From: Pascua guehoae
Lineage: Eukaryota > Basidiomycota > Tremellomycetes > Trichosporonales > Trichosporonaceae
Direction of reading: 5' to 3'
DNA: 64,000 nt
NCBI GenBank assembly: GCA_001600415.1
Contig: BCJX01000004.1
Coordinates: 1,197,689 to 1,261,688, forward strand
Positions 42,854-52,073 of this stretch are shown piece after piece. Within the stretch, counting starts at the first letter, position 1. Every line of letters begins with the position of its first letter. A model generated the notes under the pieces. The model saw only the letters and a program-made list of their open reading frames with translations, made no database searches and was not told where the DNA came from. Position numbers and translations under genes: made by a program.

Positions 42854-42984
42854 TTCCACGCCCGTTGTGATGTTGGAGCTGTGGGAACCGTCTCTGATGG
42901 GTATGGAATAGGAATAGGACTTCATCGAGACACCAACATCCTCAGCGTGTTCGGGAATTCATCCCTAGACGGCAACTCAGTCCC
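42854..42984 (+). pseudogene. Orphan exon-like fragment
   Basis: An open frame reads CDVGAVGTVSDGYGIGIGLH and then NILSVFGNSSLDGNSVP up to a good donor (GTAAGT at 42985). Composition is protein-like and unlike the GC-rich shadow frames nearby, but I found no start codon, acceptor or downstream exon. Probably the relic of a gene. Confidence 0.25.
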
Positions 42985-43402
42985 GTAAGTACAGACGCCC
43001 AGCGCAACGCGACGTGTTCCGAAAGTCCCCTGAGCGGACATCACGCCCCAGTCGTGAGCATTCAGACTCGCAGGCCGTCAGCCGATGCGCGAAAGTCACG
43101 CTCTCGCTCGTCGCAATATGCGTATGTTGCACTCTCTCGTGACGGAGGGTGCAATCCCAACTGGCGGTAACCGAGCAGTTCAGAATACAGTAGAGTGCCA
43201 GAGGTGTCGCGTCAGTCCATGTCGCCCGTGCCACCACTATCCCCAGGCCGCGGAGAAGAAGCCATGCGATTTGGACACACAGTCCATTCGCGACTGCGTG
43301 AGCAAGACAGCTCAAAAGTGACGTCCCGTGCTCCCAACAGGGCAAAAGAGAGAGACTTGGCAAACATAGCCGCTAACGTGAAACTGGGCAGAAAAGAAAT
43401 TT

Positions 43403-43493
43403 ATCGCCAGCAGGTTTCGATCCTGCGATCTCCAGGTATCATGCGAACAAATGTCGATATGAGCCTGGCGCTTTCCCACTAAGCCATAGCGAT
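43403..43493 (-). tRNA. tRNA-iMet: Initiator tRNA-Met (CAT) with 20-nt intron
   Basis: The minus strand folds into a full cloverleaf. Acceptor ATCGCTA pairs with TGGCGAT (first pair A-T, as in eukaryotic initiators). The D arm is GCTT-AGTGGGA-AAGC, the anticodon stem CCAGG/CCTGG with loop CTCATAA, and the T arm GCAGG-ATCGAAA-CCTGC. The ATCGAAA T-loop (A54/A60 in place of TTC) is the initiator-specific signature. A 20-nt intron lies after the base 3' of the anticodon, the canonical site. Mature length is about 71 nt. A TTTT stretch follows within 12 nt of the 3' end, a polymerase III terminator. The SEN2 subunit of the intron-removing endonuclease is encoded 6 kb away, which is probably coincidence. 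Confidence 0.88.
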
Positions 43494-44026
43494 TTCTGAT
43501 GATCAAACCTGTCTTATCCCTCAGGTGCGGTCAGGTGCACGTGACATGGTTTGTCTCACGCGAGATATCTCCGCCGGCCGGTGGACTCGGCCGGCTCGGC
43601 CGTATCGACTTCCGCACTTCGGTATCTTGTCGACTGTACTGTAGTCTCGGTGTTTACCCCGCATCGCTCCACACCAGCATTGGCATGCCCAAGGTCGCCT
43701 GCCCACATCTCTGCTGTCATAGCTAGCATCGCCGTGAATAGCAACAGAATGGTATTCTGGATGCCGTCGTGCTATGTCCCCCGAGAATACCGTCCTCCGC
43801 CCAGTCGGCCAGCTCAACTGCTATGTTGTATCGCCTCGGGCATGTCCGATCTCGCCATCGTCTGCAACTTATGGCAATCGTTGAAGAGCATCTCATACCG
43901 CATGGCATTCAACACTACTCCCATTCACGTTCGTCGCCACTTGACATTGGCACCAATTGACCGTCCACGCGCGCGTTAGCACCCCACCGAGGACTGTGAC
44001 GCCCGTGAGCGGCTCTCGCCATCGCC

Positions 44027-45290
44027 ATGAGCCAGGACGTCGACATCGAAAAGGCCGCGGGGCTGGGCCACGAGACCGAAAAGCAGTACGATGAACACGA
44101 CGACGAGGACGAGCACGTACACATGCCCGTCGCCGTCCCCAAAGTAGACCCCGCCGTCACCTCCGCCATCTCCCTCCCGCTCAAACCCACCGCCTCTGAA
44201 CGCCGCACCTCAACCCCCGCCCCAGCAGAGACAGCAACGGTAACCGAGACGTCCACGACGTCGTCGGCTACCGCCGCCCGCATCCTGGACACATTCGACA
44301 CGTCCCCCGCCCACCCGTACAACTGGCCCAATGCCGCACGCTGGCGGACCGTCCTCACCGTCGCCCTCGGAGGGTTCATCGGGACGTGCGGGAGCAGCAT
44401 CATCATCCCGGGCTTGCCTGCTGCCATGGCCGAGTTTGGATCGACCGACCATAGGGTGGGGATATTGGTGGCGTCGTTCTATGTCTTGGGCATGGGGTGA
44501 GTGCTGGGTGGGGGAGGGGTGGTGTGTATGGACCGGGGCGGCGTGGGTACGGACGACGCGTGGGGTGTTGGAGTGCTACGTTTCTGGAGTGGAGACTAGC
44601 GGTAACACAGGCGGGCCCCGACCCACCCCTTGAAATGTACTGGGCACCCAGCCTCCCGACCACGATTCACGCCTACTGCGAGTCCCAGGTGCTGACCCCA
44701 GGGCCGGGCCGTTCATCTTCGCCCCGCTCTCAGAGCTCTACGGCCGCCAGCCAGTCTACCACGTCTCGCTCGTGTGTTACATTCTCTTCTGCATCGGCGC
44801 GGGCTTTGCGCCAAAGTGGGTATCAGGTGTCCCTGTCTGGTCTCGGTCCCCACCTCAGTCTCGACATCATCAGCACCCCTCCCCGCCGCCCTCGGACGCT
44901 ACATTGGAGACGGGCCGAAAGGGCAACAGGGTATAGTCCACCAGCTGACGAGCAGTATGCCGGGCCTCATCATCCTGCGGTTCTGGTGCGGGCTGTTTGG
45001 GAGCGTCGGCCCCACTCTCGGTGTCGCGTCTTGTGCTGATGTAAGTGACGAGTGACAAGTGACGAGGGCTCCAGAGTCTAACCGGGGCCAAGGAAGCAGG
45101 GAACAGGTTAGAGAGGAGGCAAGGCGAAGAGAGCTGGGGAGGGGCGTGCGCGATGTCCCGCACGTTCGTCCCAAGCTCTCAGCAGTTCCGCATTCCGCCA
45201 TCTCTTCCCAGTATCGTCGTCCCCATCTTCGTTCCTCTTAAACCACCATTCTCCCTTGCTGCCGCTCCTTTGCACACTGATGCCCTGAGT

Positions 45291-45351
<61 letters not shown>

Positions 45352-45355
45352 TCCC

Positions 45356-45405
<50 letters not shown>

Positions 45406-47872
45406 GTCCTCACCTTCAGTCCCCAGCTCGACACCAACATTCTTACACCACACTAACCCCAGCTCTTCGCGCCTCCCGAACGCGGCCGCCCCGTGTCCAT
45501 CTACGCGATCGGACCCATGATGGGCCCCGTCATCGGGAGCATGTCTGGCTACTGGGTCCTGTACGGCGGCTGGCGGTGGCAGCAGTGGTGTATCGCACTC
45601 ATGGCCGCGGCCAACTGGGCGTTCCAACTGGTATTCACAAAGGAGACGTTTGTCCCGTGAGTCTGGCTGCATGTCGGGACTACACCCTTGTTTGGGGCTG
45701 GCACGCCACGACTGCGTCTCTCTCCCCCGGGGTCTCTTCCTACCCCCCCCTCCCTCCTTGCCCCACCCGTCACCACGCCTCACGATCGACACCCTCTAAC
45801 GCCCTCCAGTGCAATCCAGAAGAAGCTAGAGTTTCAGATCCAATACCCATACCCATCCACACCCCGCCGCTTCTCCCCATCCCGCTGGATCCACGACAAT
45901 GTCCGCTGGATGACCACCATGGTCACGGCCGACCAGGCGCGGCAGACATTTGGACGCGCATTCTCCCGCCCTCCCCGCCTCTTGTTTGGGAACCCCGTTG
46001 CGTTCATCGCCAGCGCATATTACTCGTATATTTTTGGTACGTCATTTACATTGGTCACTGTGTAGCCACAGTCGTGGGGGTTGGTCTTACCGCAGCACCG
46101 TTCATGCCCCACCCACTGCTCATCCACCCACCCATTGCTCATCCACCCACCCACACACACACACACCACACTCACCCCCCAGCCATCCTGTACCTCTTTG
46201 TCGTCTCGCTCAACCTCCTCTTCGGCGAGCCCCCATGGTCCCTCCCGGGCCTGTTCAGCTACGACTGGCCCCAGCCGCTCATCGGCGTCGCGTACCTCGG
46301 CATGGCGATCGGGTTCTCGCTCGCGGTCGGCACCGCCGCGCTCTTCCAGGACAGGATATACCGGGCGCTCTCAAAGCGGAACGGGGATCGTGGGCGGCCA
46401 GAGTATCGGGTGCGTTCTTGCAGTCTCTTTGGTCCGGTGCTCGGTGGTTGGCCATGTACAGGTTGCGTTTCGGAAAGTCGTGTGACTGCTACGCGCCCGA
46501 GCCTCCGCTGTGGCAGTCTCACAACTTTCCGAACATGTCTGTGCCCTGCTTTGGCATCCGGTTTAGAATGTGGTGGGGCCAAGGCGAGGCGCAGACTGAT
46601 GGCCCAGCTTCTTCTCACGCAGGTTGGGATAACTGTCATGCCCATTGGGCTCCTCATTTTTGTGAGTTCCTCGTCGTGCCAAGTGTCGGTTGGCGGTGAT
46701 TCCTTTGAGGAGATGCGTTGCTTCCCCACTCGACCTGCCCCTCGAGAAACCACTCGAGTTATCCACTCGAGCTACGCCATCCCAGCCAACCACCACATAT
46801 ACCACCCCAGATACCCACTCTAGCCGCTTTTGCGCGTTCCACCCCATTGCAAGTTAATTAGGATATGGGGTTGAGCAGTTTGCAAATGTCCCACTCAAGT
46901 CTCATCGAAAACCACCTGGAGGCGGCCCAACCTATGTTCTTTTCAATCGGGTGGTCCTCCTACAATATGGGTTAGGTGCCATTCTCTAGACAACTCTGAC
47001 TGCTCGCTGCGTGTTGATTTCGTCCACGCGCTCTCCAGTGGGCAGCTGGCTGGCTGGGTACCTTTCCGCAGGATCTGTCCAGACTGTGTCGTAGGGTGTT
47101 AGTGCCAACTCTTCATCTGAAGAGACTCTCTATTTGTCCCCTCTACCACTACCCACGCCCTTGACCGCCTCTGATACCCAAATACACCCACCTAACATCC
47201 CCAGGCATGGACGGCCAAGGCACAGACGCACTGGATCGGGCCGCAGATCGGGCACGCCGTCACGTCGTACGGCCTCATGCTCACATTCAACACGCTCCAA
47301 TCGTTCATTGTGGATACGTTTCAACCCTATTCTGCGGCTGCTATCGCTGGCGCCACTGCTGTGAGTTTTAGCGACATCGTGTCTGTGCGTGTGCGTGGGG
47401 GCCGGTGGGGTGCTTTTATGTGCGTCACGTTGTTTCTTTCGTCCAAGGCGGCATAGCTGGGAGGGAGCTCATAGGGAATATCAAATCTTCCCCACCTGGT
47501 CGACATTGGTCCGAGCTACTGGGGTCTCCCACCAACTGCTGTGCAGGGCTCGATGCAGAACTCGATGCCACACCCAACCTGCTTGCCAAGAGCTCACCCA
47601 ATCCGAACCCTCCTCTGCTCCCAATCCCCATGCGAGCAAACCATGAATCACTGTCTACTCCACTTTCCCATTCGACAACGTTGCGCTCACCCCAGTTCCG
47701 CTCCATATTCGCCGCCGTCCTCGCCGTCTTCTCCCCGCAAGTCTTCAAGTCGCTCGGGTGGGGGTGGGGCGGGACACTCCTCGCCGCCATTGCCGCGACG
47801 GGGATACCCGCACCGGCCATCATGTTCATCTATGGCAAGCGGTTGAGAGAGCGGTTTAAGTTTACGGGGTAG
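44027..47872 (+). CDS. DHA1-type MFS transporter (polyamine/drug:H+ antiporter-like)
   Basis: Nine exons (44027-44496, 44702-44815, 44956-45040, 45463-45656, 45810-46036, 46183-46409, 46623-46661, 47205-47360, 47696-47872) encode 562 aa. A long hydrophilic acidic N-terminus precedes HPYNWPNAARWRTV, the usual lead-in to TM1 in the Tpo1/Flr1 group. TM segments and motifs follow: GGFIGTCGSSIIIPGLPAAM, PLSELYGRQPVYHVSL (motif A-like), FAPNMPGLIILRFWCGLFGS and GPMMGPVIGSMSGYW (motif C-like). The end (AWTAKAQTHWIGPQIG ... KRLRERFKFTG) also fits. Substrate unknown. Introns are unusually large and repeat-laden: intron 3 holds about 105 C, intron 6 a hairpin repeat, introns 7 and 8 are 543 and 335 nt. 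Confidence 0.87.
45292..45403 (+). repeat. Poly-C tract (58 C, TCTCCCT, 47 C) in an intron
   Basis: Two C runs of 58 and 47 nt separated by TCTCCCT lie within intron 3 of the MFS gene, 60 nt before the acceptor. Length may be unreliable in the assembly. Confidence 0.8.
46450..46555. repeat. Dispersed hairpin repeat inside an MFS intron
   Basis: The left arm CGGAAAGTCGTGTGACTGC (about 46469-46487) and the right arm GGCAGTCTCACAACTTTCCG (about 46512-46531) are inverted with few mismatches and are separated by about 24 nt. Same core as the copies at 14.7, 15.6 and 36 kb. It sits wholly within intron 6 (46410-46622). Confidence 0.65.
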
Positions 47873-49002
47873 GAGAGGGAAGCGTGGAGGCGTGGAGGCG
47901 TGGAGGNNNNNNNNNNNNNNNNNNNNNNNNNNNNNNNNNNNNNNNNNNNNNGTGGAGGCGTGGAGGCGTGGAGGCGTGGAGGCGTGGAGGCGTGGAGGCG
48001 TGGAGGCGTGGCCTGCGGTTGTGGTTGTGGTTGTGGTTGTGGTTGTGGTTGTGGTTGTGGTTGTGGTGGTGGTTGTGGTGGTGGTTGTGGTTGTGGTTGC
48101 GGTGGTGGTGGTGTTGGAGGGGTGAGGGGTTGGCTGGTTGGTCTTGGTCTTTGGGTTTGCGTTGTATACGCATGGTACCACAGCATGTTACGTTGCATTG
48201 CATTACTCCTGGTGGCTGAAAGCGAGATTGCGTAGACTTTTCCAATGTGGGCTACACGAGAAATACTCAAAACTCCAGTGGTCTCCTCAATCCTGCTCGC
48301 TCTCCGCTGCCGCGTCGTGCACCACGAGTCTGCGTACAGATGGCCGAGGCGAGAATGGGTCGCAGATGCATACATACTTGTTTCCTTGCGGCGAACCCTT
48401 GAGATGACGAAGGGGCACTACTGTTCAATGGCAACGATGCATGATACCGTTTCACCAACGATGTTTCAATGTGGAGGAGTCCATCCTACGGTGAAATCCT
48501 GGATATCGGCAGCTTCAAGTGATCCAGTTATGCTGGGGATGGAGACTCTCCTATCGACCTGAGAGGCGTCCTTCGCGACGATGTGGCAACGAGCGGGACT
48601 GCAGGGGTAGCTAGTGGCGAGGGACGGACCAAGGTTTCCGTTGGAGGTCGCAGTGCTACACGACGCGCGTCTGGATTCCATATGGCTGCCTCATGCTGTG
48701 CAGAGCTCATGGCAGTGGTTACCTGTCCGCCACCAAGCATCTGGCCCCCGGCCGTTCGGCATCGTGTGGACGACATGGCACGAGCATCAAGCACAGGTGC
48801 GGCGTTCAAGTCGAAAGACGACTCGGTCCAAGTGCCACACCCACGTGGGTGGTCCCTGTGGGGCACCAACATTTCGTCCCTTTGCCACCAACATTTTCCC
48901 CCACCCACACCCACACCCACTTGAACCCCTCCTCTGTACTGTACGCACCCGACACAACCCCTCATCCATCCCCCATCACGCCAGACAACAAACACACCCG
49001 CC
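47873..49002. other. Intergenic region with tandem repeats and a gap
   Basis: A GGCGTGGA octamer-type array at 47884-48009 is interrupted by 45 N (47907-47951). A GTGGTT hexamer array follows at about 48014-48110. The remainder to 49002 has no gene; the last 150 bp contain CACCCACACCCAC repeats before the SEN2 start. Confidence 0.6.
47884..48110 (+). repeat. GGCGTGGA array, gap, and GTGGTT array
   Basis: At least thirteen GGCGTGGA-like units surround 45 N, so true copy number is unknown. The adjoining array is GTGGTT with occasional GTGGTG units. Both are simple satellites and not the TTAGGG telomere repeat. Confidence 0.8.
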
Positions 49003-51831
49003 ATGGCGTCGTCCCCATCTCCGACCGAGATTGACCCGCGCGAGCTGCGCGGCAAATTCGGCGGAAACGTAAAGTACAGCGCGCGCCTGCCCGTCCTCTT
49101 CCCCGAGTGGCCACTGCACCCCGCCCATCCAAAGTACCTCCCCCGGGGCAGTCGCGCGGACGCGGCGGCGTCGTCGTCGGGCACGCTGCTGGGATCACTC
49201 TCGCGGCTTGCTGTAGGCGCCGGCCTCGCGTCGCCCGCGAGCGTGTGGCCCGTCGTCCACGGCGTCTACGACGCGACGACCCAGAGCGTCTGGGTGTGCG
49301 ACCACGCCGAGATGATGCTCCTCTTTGAGCGGGGGTACTTTGGGTGCGGGAGCTTGTCGCGCTCCGAGCCGACGTGGCGTAAGGGGCGCGTTAATATTCT
49401 GCGTGGCAAGGCGGGTGAGTCTACCGGGGTGCGCCGGGTGGGAAGGGGGGGGGGGCATGAAGGCTCGGGGTCTAAGTTTGGGTTTGTCGAGTGGGGCAAG
49501 GACTTCATGGTGGTGGACAGAGCTGGACAGGGATAGACCACCGTGAAAAGAAGGAGTCTCGGTGGTCTCGAGGTCGGTGTGACGCACTACAAACTGTGGC
49601 AATGGGCCGTTGCATCCCCAACCATGACGGTGGTCGTCGGCATCCCTGTCGACGACCCACGTCCTGACTTGGCACCAACCTGCCTACGACTCTGCAGTGA
49701 CAGGACTCTATGACACATCTCAGCCGCGACCACTGCCGTCTGGCATCCCTAGGCGATGCCTACTTCTTCACTCCATCCTTCATCCACGCGTTCCTCCCCT
49801 CCTACCCTACGGCACTGCTAACACTACAGAATACACGCCCGAGCAATGGCGCCAGAAACGCCGCGAGGAGCGCAAGGCATTCAAGATTGCGCGTGCCGAG
49901 GCCTTCCGCGACGCGGGCATCAAGGCCGAGACGCTGCTCACCACCGGGCAGCTCCCTGAGGGTGCGGTTGAGGGTGAGGGTGCAGAGGGCGACGGTGAGG
50001 GTGAGGGTGAAGGCGATGGTGAGGGTGAGGGCGACGGAGAGGGCGACCGCGAGGTTGAGGGCGAGGGTAAAGACTCGGAAGACACTCCCCCACCTGCAAG
50101 CGCCGACGGCACCCCCGCGCCAACAACCGATACGGACCCCGGCTTCACCCTCTCCCCAACCCCGACTCCCACACCGGCGACGCCTATCGACACGTCGCAG
50201 CTCACGTCGCAAACCTTCCTCGTCCGCCCCGAGCGCCCAGACACGAACCGGAACCGGGGCAAGAAGAAGCGCGGGCGCGGCGGACCCCCCGGAGGACGTG
50301 GTGGGGGCAATGCGGGGTCGTTCCCCCGCCGGCCACCGCCAGAGGAAGACGTCGAGGATGAGATTTCGGCCCTTGTGGCGGAACACGAGCACCTGCAGCT
50401 GTGTCTCCAGGAGGCGTGGTTCCTCGCTGCGGCCCTCGGTGTGCTCAAGGTGTTTGAGCCGGAGAGTGTGAGTGTGGTCTGAATCTTCAGAGCGTATTTT
50501 GGTTGTGGTGGTAGTTGTCGTGGGCCGTGTTAAAGACACCGTGTCTCTCCCCCTCCGCTCCTCCTCGACTCCCTCCAAAAGAGCGAAATGGACACCACCC
50601 ACTGACCCACAGCAAACCTACATGCCCCCCTCGGCCCTCCTCCCGCTCTTCCTCACCCCCACCATCCCCACCGCACCCACGACCCCGACCGTGCTCTACC
50701 CCGACGACCCCATGCTCGTCCTCTACGCCGCATACCACCACTACCGCACGCTCGGGTGGACGATCCGCGAGGGCATCAAGTTTTCCGCAGACTGGATCTT
50801 GTACCCCATGGGCCTGGCGGATTCGCATAGGTGAGTACGAGTACATGTTGGGCGCGACCGTGTGGGCGGTGCGAGTGTGGCTGGGGCCGTTGGGTGTACC
50901 TGTGGTGTGCTTGGACAAGGTAGTGAACTGCGTGCACGTCGCGATATCGGCTGCAAGTCGAGTGTCTGTGGCGATGGGAGCGGATCAACTGTCTTCTCGT
51001 GGTCCAGACCAAGTAACGGACCGCCTGCGGGCACCACAGCAAGTGGAACACCGCAAGTCGAAGCCTCACCCGTGTTCTTCTCCGCACCTGATCAGGAGAG
51101 CCGCCTCGTGCCCCTTCGCGCGCTGAACCTACACTCGCCGATCCTTCAGCGCCTCCCCCCCCTCTTTACACCCCGCTAACCGCAGCGAACCCGTCCTCGT
51201 CGTCCCGGTATACATGGACGAGGACGACAAGGACCGCTCGCCATACGCCACGACCGACTGGTACACGCAGCGCCAGAGCTGGCGGTGGATGAACACGGTC
51301 ATGCGCGTGCAGAGCACGGCCATGAAGGTGAGTTGAGTTTCCCCGCAAGAGACTGGCCCGGCCTTGCATCTCCGCCTTGTTGCCCGTTGCCTCTTTGCCG
51401 GATTCATCTCGCGGCCATAATCCTTGTGACATTCTGGCGCCGTCCCGGTTCTCCTGTCCCTTTATCTTTGGGCCTGCTTCCATCCCTCTAGGTGGCATTC
51501 GCGCCGTGTAGCTCTCCTTGGTCACCACCACACACACCACCCCACCACACACGCCCAATGCACAAACCACCTCCCAACTCCCCCCTCCTACCTCCCTAAC
51601 ACACAGTACAACACATACCTCGCCTACGTCACGATCCCGTCGCTCGCTTCGTTCCCGGCTTCGGCACACAAGGACGGCGGGATCGACCCGCGCAAACTCG
51701 ACATGCACGGCCTCATGGCGCGATACTCTGTCCGCGAGGTTGTGATGGTATGTCCTGAACTCGGCGGCGCTGACGGCAGTCTCGATGGGGTGCGGCGAGG
51801 AGGCGTGACTGAGCGGGTGGGCGTGGGGTGA
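49003..51831 (+). CDS. SEN2: tRNA-splicing endonuclease subunit Sen2
   Basis: Five exons (49003-49414, 49830-50467, 50613-50830, 51186-51327, 51607-51831) encode about 544 aa. The N-terminal part has FERGYFGCGSLSRSEPTW, the Sen2 signature. The catalytic domain has YHHYRTLGWTIREGIKF, then DWILYPMGLADSHSEPVLVV (with the family's catalytic Tyr and His) and MRVQSTAMK-YNTYLAYV (probable catalytic Lys). Sen2 cuts the 5' splice site of intron-containing pre-tRNAs, in a complex with Sen34, Sen15 and Sen54. Between the halves lies a long insert with an acidic GEGEGDGE tract, then a basic GRGGPPGGRGGGN stretch. The 3' end is uncertain: the frame runs to a stop at 51829 with an unfamily-like tail. A GTATGT donor at 51748 after VREVVM suggests a further exon that I could not place. 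Confidence 0.83.
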
Positions 51832-52073
51832 GGTGTGAGCGTGGGTGTGATGACGGGCTGTATGGGGGTTAGGCATGGGGACGTGCGCAGTTCGGTCTTG
51901 AGCTGGTGGTGGAAGGTGGGAGGCGAGGTAAGCGTGAGAGAATAGCACAGCCATCTGCGTAACAGCAATCCAAAACAAGCGTCTATGCATTAGAGCAGTA
52001 TACGACCTCAAACATCCCAGACAGCGATACAGAAACGACACCACACCGCCGCTCACAACAACAGTGTCACAGC
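51832..52073. other. Short convergent intergenic region
   Basis: About 240 bp between the 3' ends of SEN2 and the PX-domain gene. It might hold an unrecognised final SEN2 exon. Nothing else seen. Confidence 0.4.

Larger units (their letters stand above)
39969..43402. other. Intergenic region with coding-like relics, lower GC
   Basis: About 3.4 kb with no intact gene model. From roughly 40.9 to 43.0 kb the GC content drops and both strands show protein-like but broken frames (see the two relic entries). The 39969-40900 part resembles ordinary GC-rich promoter and intergenic DNA. Confidence 0.45.

Noticed and set aside
45153..46823. 556-codon frame running through MFS introns and poly-C
   Set aside because: It translates introns and a proline homopolymer. 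The true MFS exons are spliced from other frames.
48014..48110. GTGGTT array considered as telomeric repeat
   Set aside because: Not TTAGGG-like, internal to the contig, with ordinary genes on both sides.
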